A DNA stretch of 64,000 nucleotides from Gelidibacter maritimus (GTDB taxonomy: Bacteria; Bacteroidota; Bacteroidia; Flavobacteriales; Flavobacteriaceae): contig NZ_JACGLT010000001.1 of assembly GCF_014062315.1 (NCBI RefSeq), positions 124,001-188,000 of the forward strand, in the 5' to 3' direction. How positions within the stretch are numbered: position 1 is the stretch's first letter; the number at the start of each line of letters is the position of its first letter. Positions 34,803-43,387 of this stretch are shown here, piece after piece. The notes beneath the pieces are model-generated. The model did not search any database. It was not told the origin of the DNA and was given only the letters and a program-made list of their open reading frames with translations. Position numbers and translations under genes: made by a program.

Positions 34803-37202
34803 CTATTTTTCATTTTTTTTTAATTTACGCGCCGCCAAATTTGTTGTAATGGTTGTAAAAACAACGATACTGATTGAGCTTAAAGGCATCAAGATGGCTG
34901 CTACAACAGGTTCCAATCGTCCGGTGATGGCAAAAGAGAGACCCACAACATTGTACATAAATGAAAGTACAAAAGCCCATTTTACAATTTTAATGGCCGA
35001 TTTTGACAAGTTAATAAAATCGCTGAGACTATTAAATCTTTCGGCGTCCAAAATAGCATCACAGGCAGGAGAAAACACATTTACGTTTTCTGAAAGCGCA
35101 ATTCCAACGTTGCTTTGCGCAAGCGCCCCTGCATCATTCAGTCCATCTCCAATCATCAGTACCTTAGCGCCTTCGCTTTGATGGTGTTTGATATATTCCA
35201 ACTTATCATCCGGCTTCTGATTGAAAAGTAATTTGGTTCTGGCAGGAAGCAATTTTTTTAAATTTTCCATTTCGCCTTCATTGTCTCCAGATAGGATAGC
35301 CAAATCATAATTCTTTTTAAGTTGATTAAACAATTGCGACAAGCCTTTGCGATAACTATTATAGAATGTGTATTTTCCTTTGTACGCATCGTTACTGCTA
35401 ATATGGACAGAAGTATTCAAAGCAGCAGTTTCGTTTGTTTTTCCAACAAAATTTGCCGATCCAATTTTAATGCTGTCTTTTAAGTGCACCCCTTGAATAC
35501 CTTGACCTACATGCTCTTCAAATTGATCGAGCATGATAATGTCATTTTCTTCCAATAAGTCATAAAGCGTTCGACTTAAGGGATGGTTGGAACCTCTCAG
35601 CGTGTTTTTCAATAACAGCGCTTCAGATGGAGAAAGGACATCGCCTTCATAAGTGGCAGTACTTTGTTTGTTGGAGGTAATGGTTCCGGTTTTATCGAAT
35701 ATAATTGTATTTATAGCTGCCAATTGTTCTATAACTGTAGCGTTTTTTAAATAGAATTTATGTTTGCCAAAAATACGAAGGATATTACCGAGTGTGAATG
35801 GTGCTGCGAGGGCAATGGCACACGGACAGGCAATAATCAAAACCGAAGTAAAAACGTTCAATGCCTTGCTGGAGTCAACAAATAACCAAAATGCTGTAGA
35901 AATAAAGGCGATACTCAGAATAACAATGGTAAACCGTTTACTGATCAGGTTGGTCAAGGTTGTAAATCCGTCTTCCTTAACATTGTTGAACACATCATTG
36001 CCCCATAATTGAGTCAAATAACTTTGCTCCACACTTTTCAAAGCCTCCATTTCAATACTTCCTGAAGTCTGTCTGCCACCGGCAAAAATTTTGTCTCCAG
36101 AAACCTTAGTAACTGGATCCGATTCTCCCGTTACAAAACTGTAATCGATTTTTGCCCTTCCTTTGATAAGGACCCCATCTACCGGAATCAATTCTTCATT
36201 TCTAATAAGCAGACGATCTCCTTTTTTAATATCATAAACTTGGATGGGTTGCTCCTGACCAGCTTTGGAAATTTTGGTTATAGCAATTGGAAAATAGGAT
36301 TTATAGTCGCGTTCAAACGATAGAAACGAATAGGTTCTTTGTTGAAAGAATTTGCCCAGTAATAAAAAGAACAATAAGCCGGTTAAACTATCAAAAAAGC
36401 CTGACCCCAAATCAAACACAATATCCCACGTGCTTCGTAAAAATAGTACAATGATTCCTAAGGCAATCGGCACGTCAATATTTAGAACTTTGGCCCGAAG
36501 ACCTTTGTAGGCAGAAATAAAATAATCTTGTGATGAATAGAAGACCACTGGAAGTGAAAACGCAAACATTAGCCATCTAAAAAATGGTTTGTACTGTTCC
36601 AACCAAAACTCTTTTACTTCAAAATACTCAGGAAACGATAGGAACATCACATTTCCAAATGCAAAACCGGCAATTCCAAGTTTGTAAATCAATGAGCGAT
36701 TGACTTGACTTTTACCTGTGGAAAAATCCTCTAAACTGATATAAGGCTCATAGCCAATGGAGCTTAGTAAAATAACGGCTTCCTTTAAACTGTAATTTTG
36801 GGAGTTGAATTGGAGTCGCACCGTTTTTTTGCCAAAGTCAACCTGCGACGATGAAATATTTTTATTAAGCTTGTTAAGGTTTTCAAGAATCCAAATACAC
36901 GAGCTACAATGGATTTGTGGAATATAAAGAGTGGCTATTTGCGATTTGCCGTCATCAAACTCTACCAGCTTGTCTATAATATTTTGCTGGGTTAGGAAAT
37001 CGTATTTTCCTTGAATGTCTTTAGGTGTAGATCCTGGAGCAGATTGAAGATCATAATAGCAGGTGAGATCGTTTTCTGAAAAAATTTCATAAACCGTTTT
37101 ACAGCCTTGGCAACAGAAAGTTTTATCGTCATAGAAAATAGTGGACGAATCAGAGAGATCTCCACAGTGGAAACAAGTTGAAGATTCCATAATTATGCTC
37201 AT
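34803..37202 (-). CDS. ccoI: Copper-translocating P-type ATPase CcoI
   Basis: About 799 residues. The start is ambiguous among 37202 (MSIIMESST) and 37190 (MESSTCFHC). The longest ATG at 37217 is unlikely because it falls inside the predicted -7 element. The N-terminus has a zinc-ribbon-like TCFHCGDLSD...CCQGC and an HMA domain with HCSSCIW. The P-type core shows ACPCAIALAAPF, FDKTGTITSN and GDGLNDAGALAQS. CcoI exports copper to the periplasm for cbb3 oxidase. It has its own FNR-like promoter, divergent from the fnr gene. Confidence 0.94.
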   Translation of the reverse strand: MSIIMESSTCFHCGDLSDSSTIFYDDKTFCCQGCKTVYEIFSENDLTCYYDLQSAPGSTPKDIQGKYDFLTQQNIIDKLVEFDDGKSQIATLYIPQIHCSSCIWILENLNKLNKNISSSQVDFGKKTVRLQFNSQNYSLKEAVILLSSIGYEPYISLEDFSTGKSQVNRSLIYKLGIAGFAFGNVMFLSFPEYFEVKEFWLEQYKPFFRWLMFAFSLPVVFYSSQDYFISAYKGLRAKVLNIDVPIALGIIVLFLRSTWDIVFDLGSGFFDSLTGLLFFLLLGKFFQQRTYSFLSFERDYKSYFPIAITKISKAGQEQPIQVYDIKKGDRLLIRNEELIPVDGVLIKGRAKIDYSFVTGESDPVTKVSGDKIFAGGRQTSGSIEMEALKSVEQSYLTQLWGNDVFNNVKEDGFTTLTNLISKRFTIVILSIAFISTAFWLFVDSSKALNVFTSVLIIACPCAIALAAPFTLGNILRIFGKHKFYLKNATVIEQLAAINTIIFDKTGTITSNKQSTATYEGDVLSPSEALLLKNTLRGSNHPLSRTLYDLLEENDIIMLDQFEEHVGQGIQGVHLKDSIKIGSANFVGKTNETAALNTSVHISSNDAYKGKYTFYNSYRKGLSQLFNQLKKNYDLAILSGDNEGEMENLKKLLPARTKLLFNQKPDDKLEYIKHHQSEGAKVLMIGDGLNDAGALAQSNVGIALSENVNVFSPACDAILDAERFNSLSDFINLSKSAIKIVKWAFVLSFMYNVVGLSFAITGRLEPVVAAILMPLSSISIVVFTTITTNLAARKLKKNEK

Positions 37203-37214
37203 TTTTACCTTGTG

Positions 37215-37274
37215 CAAAGGTCGGAAATGATTATCATTTAAACTATGATAATTGTCATGATTTTCTTAATTTTG
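37215..37274. promoter_or_regulatory. Divergent ccoI/fnr control region
   Basis: ATGATAATTGTCAT (37245-37258) is an FNR-like box. For ccoI (minus) it starts 36 nt before GACCTTTG (complement of 37215-37222), a near match to TAnnTTTG. For the fnr gene (plus), TAATTTTG (37267-37274) lies only 8 nt beyond the box, so the box would cover its -33 region. A shorter palindrome ATGATTATCAT is at 37227-37237. Confidence 0.65.
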
Positions 37275-37292
37275 GGGGTCAATAAATAAGGC

Positions 37293-37970
37293 ATGAGTAG
37301 ATGTGAACAATGCATTGCACGTCAATTGAATTCGATGAAAACTTTAACTAAAGAAGAGCTTAAAGAGGTCGCTGCATGTAAGAGAACAATTTTTTATAAG
37401 AAAGGGGAGGTCATATTTGGAGAGAATGAAATGCTTTCTGGCGTTTATTGCGTTAGAGAAGGTATTTGTAAAATGACCAAATTGAGCGCTAATGGCAAGG
37501 ATCATACAGTAAAATTGATGGGGAAGGGGAAGCTCATTGGACAGCGTTCGGTAATTAGTGATGAACGTACCCATTTAAGTGCCGTTGCTCTCAACGATGT
37601 GGAGTTGTGCTATGTGCCCAAAGATCAAATTTTGGGAAATATTAAATCTAATCAAGAATTTTCTTTTCATGTGTTGCAGAATTTGGCCCAAGATTTAAGG
37701 GAAGCCGAAGGGGATTTGATTAATATGGCCCAGAAATCTGTGAGACAGCGACTGTCAGAAGCTTTGACCTATGTGCGAGATAATTTTGGTGAAACTGCAG
37801 ATGGTTATTTAAATGTTAACCTTTCCCGCGAGGACTACGCCAGTATCGTTGGGACTGCAACTGAATCAGCAATTAGAATTTTATCACAATTCAAAAAAGA
37901 GGGTCTAATCTCTACTGCCGGGAAACAAATTAAAATTGAGAAACTTCACGAATTGAAGCGTGTAGAGTAA
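37293..37970 (+). CDS. Crp/Fnr-family transcription regulator, FNR-like
   Basis: 225 residues. The cyclic-nucleotide-binding-type sensor domain spans ~15-130 (KKGEVIFGENEMLSGVYCV). The helix-turn-helix is at ~170-200 (SREDYASIVGTATESAIRIL). Its recognition helix keeps the E--SxxR-like contacts of FNR, matching the TGAY half-site found in the window. Cys4, Cys7, Cys29 and Cys106 could ligate an oxygen-sensitive Fe-S cluster, as in FNR; Cys53 and Cys59 are extra. It is the best candidate to control hemN, nirK, nos and cco. It ends in a strong terminator. Confidence 0.9.
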   Translation: MSRCEQCIARQLNSMKTLTKEELKEVAACKRTIFYKKGEVIFGENEMLSGVYCVREGICKMTKLSANGKDHTVKLMGKGKLIGQRSVISDERTHLSAVALNDVELCYVPKDQILGNIKSNQEFSFHVLQNLAQDLREAEGDLINMAQKSVRQRLSEALTYVRDNFGETADGYLNVNLSREDYASIVGTATESAIRILSQFKKEGLISTAGKQIKIEKLHELKRVE

Positions 37971-38028
37971 TACGGTTTCTTAAGTTTTTATACATAATAG
38001 CACAGTGGTGCATTCTCTTTCAAAAGGA

Positions 38029-38063
38029 AACCCTAAAGCTTTTAATGCTTTAGGGTTTTTTTT
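38029..38063. terminator. Terminator between the fnr gene and the S9 peptidase
   Basis: Arms AACCCTAAAGC (38029-38039) and GCTTTAGGGTT (38047-38057) with a 7-nt loop, followed by eight T residues on the plus strand. The minus side is also T-rich, so it may serve both convergent genes. Confidence 0.88.
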
Positions 38064-38101
38064 CAAAGTGTTATTCAAAGTTTGCTCAATGTTTCAAATC
38101 G

Positions 38102-40048
38102 CTAAGACTCGTCTTTAGCTTTAATCTCAGTAGCTTTCATTTCGCCATCGAGAGGTGCATTGGCATTTTTCAAATATTTATCTAAAAACTGCAGCACTCT
38201 GCTGTAGGCTTCAATCTGATTTTCTTTTTTGATAAATCCGTGTCCTTCATCCTCAAAGAGAACGTATTCTACTGGAACCCCATTTTCGCGGACTCCTGCT
38301 ACAATTTCATCAGATTCTACCTGTAATACCCGTGGATCTTGAGCGCCCTGTAACACAATCAACGGCTTGGTTACTTTGTCTGTATGGAATAATGGCGAGA
38401 TACGTTTGAGCCGCACAGAATCTTCTGTAAATGGATCGCCTAACTCTAAGTACAGTGATTTTCTCATGGATTCCCAATAAGGCGGAATACTCTTTAAAGT
38501 CCTGATCCAATTGGTCACCCCAAATAAATTGACGCCTACATCAAATTCTTCAGGAGCGTAGGTCAATGCTGCCATGGTCATATAGCCACCATAAGAACCG
38601 CCGATAATTCCAATTTTATCACCATCAATTTCCGGCTGGGTGGCCAGCCAGTTTTTGCCTTCCACACAATCCTGTAAATCCTTTTCACCGTGATTCAAAT
38701 CGTCCATTTGATAAAAAGTTTTGCCGTACCCGCTGCTGCCGCGATTATTAACGGCCAAAACCGCATAACCATGGTTGACCATATATTGAATAAACGAATT
38801 AAAGCCTTGGCGTGACTGCCCTCCAGGTCCACCGTGTACCCAAACCATTGCAGGAACCTTGTTGTCCTTTGATGCTTGATGAGGGAGGTAGTAAATGGCC
38901 GGGATCTCCAAGCCATCAAAAGATTTATAACGAATAACCTTGGCGGTCACCAAATCTTCTGGATGAATCTCATCGTTGAGGACATTGGTCAGTTGATATT
39001 GTTCTTGTGTTTTAAAATTATAGGTATAGAGATTGGATGGCATATTAGAGCCTCCAACATACAAGCGCATCCATTGTTCATCATCACTAAATCCAACGCT
39101 GGAAATGCTTTGTACTCCGAAATCAGGTAAATCGATTGGCGTGTTGGTAGCGACATCTATAACTTCAATGACATTTTTCCCATCTTCGTTCACATAAACG
39201 ACCATATAGGTGCCGTTTTTGGTGAAACCTGCACCCGCAATATCCCACGATTTTTCAAGAACCTTAGATTTCTCTTCGGTTTTGAGATCATATTTCATCA
39301 AATAAGAAAATTCCCCTCCATCATCGGTAGTATAATAAAGATTATCATTTAGAAAATCCTGTGCAGAGTTGCCGCTTTGACTGCTGTTGACTTTGGTTTT
39401 TTGTCTTGTTTTTACATTATAAACATATAAATCGCTGTCATTGGTGTTTAAGGATTGCGCTAAGGCAATATAATTTTTGTCCTTTGAGATCCCGCTGAAA
39501 TTTAAGCCATCATTGTTTTGATATATCATTTTGGCCTTAAAGTTGGAAATGTCCATCTCATACACATCGAAAAATTTTGGATTCATTTTATTGGATCCAT
39601 AGTAAAAGGATTTACCGTCATCCGCCCAACCATAAAATTGCGATTTTGCACTTTTTTCTGGGGTCAGATCTTTAATGGTTCCTGTAGTGTCGCGTAAATA
39701 AATATGGTCTATTTCATCGCCATTGCCGTCTGCAGACAGTAACATGCGATCATCATGGGGGAAAAATGATTCTGCAAAATAGGACGTGCTGTCGGAAGCA
39801 GTGATTGGCGTGTAGTTACCTCCAGTGATAGGCACCGTGTAAACATTGAAAATTCCTGATCGGTTACTTGAAATCAGGAGCTTGGAATTGTCAAAAGAAA
39901 AACTGCCACCAGTTACGGCTTCGTTATCCATAAATTGTTCAATAGTGTACTGCTCAACTTTGATGGCAGTATCTTCCTTTTTCTCCGCTTTTTGGTCTTT
40001 GCATGAAATGTAGAGAAGAAGGGTAATTGCAATAATGAAATGTTTCAT
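38102..40048 (-). CDS. S9-family prolyl oligopeptidase-type lipoprotein
   Basis: 648 residues. A lipoprotein signal ends at about Cys16 (LLLYISC). An N-terminal beta-propeller (residues ~40-370) is followed by an alpha/beta-hydrolase domain. The serine nucleophile is in GIIGGSYGGYMTMAA, the acid in VLQGAQDPRV and the histidine in EDEGHGF. The oxyanion motif WVHGGPGG is also seen. It is a dipeptidyl- or acylaminoacyl-peptidase type enzyme of the periplasm. It is transcribed alone. Confidence 0.93.
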   Translation of the reverse strand: MKHFIIAITLLLYISCKDQKAEKKEDTAIKVEQYTIEQFMDNEAVTGGSFSFDNSKLLISSNRSGIFNVYTVPITGGNYTPITASDSTSYFAESFFPHDDRMLLSADGNGDEIDHIYLRDTTGTIKDLTPEKSAKSQFYGWADDGKSFYYGSNKMNPKFFDVYEMDISNFKAKMIYQNNDGLNFSGISKDKNYIALAQSLNTNDSDLYVYNVKTRQKTKVNSSQSGNSAQDFLNDNLYYTTDDGGEFSYLMKYDLKTEEKSKVLEKSWDIAGAGFTKNGTYMVVYVNEDGKNVIEVIDVATNTPIDLPDFGVQSISSVGFSDDEQWMRLYVGGSNMPSNLYTYNFKTQEQYQLTNVLNDEIHPEDLVTAKVIRYKSFDGLEIPAIYYLPHQASKDNKVPAMVWVHGGPGGQSRQGFNSFIQYMVNHGYAVLAVNNRGSSGYGKTFYQMDDLNHGEKDLQDCVEGKNWLATQPEIDGDKIGIIGGSYGGYMTMAALTYAPEEFDVGVNLFGVTNWIRTLKSIPPYWESMRKSLYLELGDPFTEDSVRLKRISPLFHTDKVTKPLIVLQGAQDPRVLQVESDEIVAGVRENGVPVEYVLFEDEGHGFIKKENQIEAYSRVLQFLDKYLKNANAPLDGEMKATEIKAKDES

Positions 40049-40211
40049 GATTTTAGTGTTTTAGTTGGCTGTATGCGAATATAACTGATATCAGAATAAT
40101 ATCGCTCTATCAACGCGTTGATTTAAAGATAATAAAAAGGCATAAGTTGATTCATAAAATAGATGTTAATAGATTTATCAGTCGAGTAAAATATCGTATT
40201 TTTATCATGCT

Positions 40212-41339
40212 ATGACAAATACAAACCCAATACGCAAAGGTTTCGTCTTCAAGACCTATGAAGCGCCTTTTCAATCACCTTTTGACAAGCTTTTCGAAAT
40301 TTTCAAGGAATTGATTACCCATACTTCAGGAGATTTTGATGAGGCCATTGATTGGTTGAGAGAACTGGATAAAGAATATAAGTTGACCACCTCGGAATAT
40401 ACCATTGATGATTTCATTGAAGACCTCAAGAAAAAAGGTTATATAAGAGAAGAAATCGATCCGGACGGCAATGGTGGAATGGCCATTACTTCAAAAACAG
40501 AACGTGCCATCAGACAGCAAGCACTCGATCATATTTTTGGACAGATCAAACGGAGCGGACAGGGCAACCACAAAAGTAAAAGCCCTGGAATAGGCGATGA
40601 GCATACGGGCGATTTTAGAAATTATCAATTTGGTGATGCCTTGGATAAGGTATCGATAACCGAAAGTTTAAAAAATGCACAGATCAATCACGGTATTGGC
40701 GATTTTAGGCTCTCTGAAGAAGATTTGGTCGTGGAGGAAACCTTGCACAAATCGCAAATGAGTACGGTCTTGATGATTGATATCAGTCACAGTATGATTT
40801 TATACGGTGAAGATCGGATCACTCCTGCAAAAAAGGTTGCAATGGCTTTGGCCGAATTGATTACTACCCGATATCCAAAAGACACTTTGGATATTTTGGT
40901 GTTTGGAAATGATGCCTGGCAAATTGAAATCAAGGATTTACCGTATTTAAAAGTGGGCCCCTACCATACCAACACCGTTGCGGGATTACAATTGGCCATG
41001 GATTTACTCCGAAGAAAACGAAATACCAACAAACAAATCTTTATGATTACCGATGGAAAACCAAGTTGTTTACGACTTCCAGATGGTCAGTATTATAAAG
41101 ACAGTGCGGGATTAAACCCGTATATCATGAATAAATGTTATGCCATGGCGCAGCAGGCCAGAAGATTGCACATTCCAATTACCACCTTTATGATTGCGCA
41201 AGATCCGTACTTAATGCGTTTTGTAACGGAATTTACAAAAGCCAATCAGGGGAAGGCGTTTTACACCGGGCTGAAAGGATTGGGTGAGATGATTTTTGAG
41301 GATTATGAAACCAACAGGAAAAAGCGGATTAGAGGATAG
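40212..41339 (+). CDS. VWA-domain protein
   Basis: 375 residues. A helical N-terminal region of ~170 residues is followed by a von Willebrand A domain. Its metal-ion-dependent adhesion site starts at MIDISHSM (DxSxS, around residues 188-196), with a later threonine and the MITDGKPS loop. The partner gene downstream encodes a MoxR/Mg-chelatase-like AAA+ ATPase, so the two probably form a MoxR-VWA chaperone-like pair. Confidence 0.88.
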   Translation: MTNTNPIRKGFVFKTYEAPFQSPFDKLFEIFKELITHTSGDFDEAIDWLRELDKEYKLTTSEYTIDDFIEDLKKKGYIREEIDPDGNGGMAITSKTERAIRQQALDHIFGQIKRSGQGNHKSKSPGIGDEHTGDFRNYQFGDALDKVSITESLKNAQINHGIGDFRLSEEDLVVEETLHKSQMSTVLMIDISHSMILYGEDRITPAKKVAMALAELITTRYPKDTLDILVFGNDAWQIEIKDLPYLKVGPYHTNTVAGLQLAMDLLRRKRNTNKQIFMITDGKPSCLRLPDGQYYKDSAGLNPYIMNKCYAMAQQARRLHIPITTFMIAQDPYLMRFVTEFTKANQGKAFYTGLKGLGEMIFEDYETNRKKRIRG

Positions 41340-41351
41340 AAAGTTGGAAGA

Positions 41352-41410
41352 ACGAAGCACGAAGCACGAAGCACACTCAACCTGCAAGGTTTCTAAAACC
41401 TTGTAGGTTT
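41352..41410. repeat. ACGAAGC triple tandem followed by an extragenic palindrome
   Basis: ACGAAGC is repeated three times in tandem (41352-41372). Next, AACCTGCAAGGTTT (41379-41392) pairs with AAACCTTGTAGGTTT (41396-41410). This palindrome is a recurrent flavobacterial extragenic repeat. It splits the VWA and AAA+ genes by 141 nt. Confidence 0.6.
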
Positions 41411-41480
41411 GAAGGAAATAACGATGATATAACAGTTCTAAAATAGTAAAACAAGAACTTTTTAAGCACAAGAATAATTT

Positions 41481-42947
41481 ATGAAAATAGAAACTATAAA
41501 AACATTAGGCGAATTAAAAAAAGCCAATTATCAAAGCAAATCGATTAAAGACGAATTGCGAGATAATCTAATTCAGAAAATCAAAAATAAAGAAACCACA
41601 TTTGAAGGCGTCCATGGCTATGAGAATACGGTGATTCCGGAATTGGAACGTGCCATACTTTCACGGCATAATATAAATTTATTGGGATTACGCGGACAAG
41701 CTAAAACAAGGTTGGCGCGTTTGATGCTCAACCTCTTGGATGACTATATTCCGGTGGTAGCAGGTTCTGAAATTAATGACGACCCTTTAAACCCCATTTC
41801 TCGATATGCCAAGGAATTGATCAAGGAAAAAGGCGATGAGACACCTATTGAATGGCTGCACAGAAGTGAACGATTTGCTGAGAAATTGGCAACGCCTGAC
41901 GTAACGGTCGCTGATCTTATTGGTGATGTGGATCCAATCAAAGCAGCGAATTTGAAATTGAGCTACGCCGATGATCGCGTGATCCACTACGGGATGATTC
42001 CGCGCGCCAACCGCTGTATTTTTGTGATTAACGAATTACCGGATTTACAGGCAAGGATACAGGTGGCACTATTCAATATTTTGCAGGAAGGCGATATCCA
42101 AATCAGAGGCTTTAAGTTGAGATTGCCCTTGGATATTCAGTTTCTGTTTACTGCAAACCCTGAAGACTACACCAATAGAGGAAGTATTGTGACACCATTA
42201 AAAGATAGAATTGGCTCTCAAATCTTGACCCATTACCCAATTGATATTGAAACTGCCCGATTAATTACTGAACAAGAGGCGAGGGTAGTAGAAGAGCAGA
42301 ATGACAAGGTTGCAGTTCCTGATTTGGCTCGGGATTTATTGGAGCAGATTGTTTTTGAAGCTCGCGAAAGTGATTTTATTGATTCTAAAAGTGGGGTGAG
42401 TGCCCGTTTGAGTATTACCGCTTTAGAGAACTTAATGAGTACGGCAGAACGTCGGGCTTTATTAGCTGGCGATGGGAAAACAATGGTGCGGTTAAGCGAT
42501 TTTGTAGGGATAATTCCGTCCATAACCGGTAAAGTAGAATTGGTTTACGAAGGTGAACAGGAAGGTGCTGCCGTTGTCGCTTATAATTTAATTGGCGAGG
42601 GCGTTAGAAGTTTGTTCGAGGAATTTTTTCCAAAAATTGAAAAACTTAAGAAAGAGGATGCTGAAACCCCTTATGACGAGATTGTCTCTTGGTTTTTCAA
42701 TCAAAAGGACGGCTTTGAACTTTTGGATGATTTGAACGATACAGACTATAAAATTCTTTTGGATACCATTTCACCATTAGATAAGCTGTTGGGTGAGTAT
42801 CAACCCAATTTAGCCAAGGAGGAAAGTTACTTTGTCAAGGAGTTTGTGCTTTGGGCTCTGGTGGAATTCAAGCAATTGAACAAATTCCGATTTTCAGAAG
42901 GGATGCAATTTAAAGATCCTTATGGTAGTTTTATAAGTGGGATTTAA
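41481..42947 (+). CDS. AAA+ ATPase, Mg-chelatase/MoxR-like
   Basis: 488 residues. The P-loop is GLRGQAKT (residues 69-76), a variant of GxxGxGKT. The Walker B-like CIFVINELPDL and the sensor region LFTANPEDYTNRGSI follow. The helical lid is at ~270-350 and a C-terminal extension makes up the rest. The family resembles the ChlI/MoxR group. It is paired with the upstream VWA gene, the usual partner of such ATPases. The substrate is unknown. Confidence 0.9.
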   Translation: MKIETIKTLGELKKANYQSKSIKDELRDNLIQKIKNKETTFEGVHGYENTVIPELERAILSRHNINLLGLRGQAKTRLARLMLNLLDDYIPVVAGSEINDDPLNPISRYAKELIKEKGDETPIEWLHRSERFAEKLATPDVTVADLIGDVDPIKAANLKLSYADDRVIHYGMIPRANRCIFVINELPDLQARIQVALFNILQEGDIQIRGFKLRLPLDIQFLFTANPEDYTNRGSIVTPLKDRIGSQILTHYPIDIETARLITEQEARVVEEQNDKVAVPDLARDLLEQIVFEARESDFIDSKSGVSARLSITALENLMSTAERRALLAGDGKTMVRLSDFVGIIPSITGKVELVYEGEQEGAAVVAYNLIGEGVRSLFEEFFPKIEKLKKEDAETPYDEIVSWFFNQKDGFELLDDLNDTDYKILLDTISPLDKLLGEYQPNLAKEESYFVKEFVLWALVEFKQLNKFRFSEGMQFKDPYGSFISGI

Positions 42948-43104
42948 ATTTTTGAAGAAATTTTGATGGTCTTAATTTGCTATGCAATTTTTATAAGTGT
43001 ACTGATTTAGGTCAATTAAATGCTTCGTTGGGATAAATAGACTAATTGAATTACATTAACTTCATGCAGGTAGTTAAAAAATTATAACCTAAAAAAAGCA
43101 AATC

Positions 43105-43254
43105 ATGAAAAACGACAAAGAGGAAGAAAATAAAAATAAGCAAAGTAAAAAAGATCACGCGATCAATATAAAAGGAGATGTTTCAGATGGTAACGAAACT
43201 AATCCGCAGGTTGAACAAAAAAAGGATATTCATCAACCAAGAGATCATGCGTAA
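43105..43254 (+). CDS. 49-residue highly charged protein
   Basis: The ATG at 43105 opens 49 codons and ends at TAA 43252-43254. The product starts MKNDKEEENKNKQSKKDHAI and is almost entirely Lys, Asp, Glu, Asn and Gln, so probably disordered. It is supported as a gene by the purine-rich leader (AAAAAAAGCAAATC) and by a strong terminator 56 nt downstream, with no other gene in the 42948-43387 gap to use it. No family was recognised. Confidence 0.6.
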   Translation: MKNDKEEENKNKQSKKDHAINIKGDVSDGNETNPQVEQKKDIHQPRDHA

Positions 43255-43309
43255 TTGTTTAAAGCTGTGCATTTAATAAGGTAAACAGCGAACATAAATC
43301 CAAATAAGG

Positions 43310-43343
43310 CATTCCGCTTGATAAAGCGGAATGTTTTGTTTTT
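43310..43343 (+). terminator. Terminator after the 49-residue gene
   Basis: Arms CATTCCGCTT (43310-43319) and AAGCGGAATG (43324-43333) with a 4-nt loop, followed by a T-rich tail on the plus strand only. Confidence 0.85.
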
Positions 43344-43387
43344 GATTAGTTTATGAATCTAATTTTCTATTGCCAGAATTAATTTTG

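Noticed and set aside
34849-35181. Plus-strand open frame of 110 codons opposite ccoI
   Set aside because: It is antisense to a well-conserved P-type ATPase coding region and has no family features; such shadow frames are common here.
37203-37217. Longest ATG start for ccoI at 37217
   Set aside because: It coincides with the predicted -7 element; later starts at 37202 or 37190 agree with the family N-terminus.
41352-41372. ACGAAGC repeated three times, considered as a CRISPR or iteron array
   Set aside because: The units are 7 nt with no spacers, only three copies, and no cas or replication gene is near.
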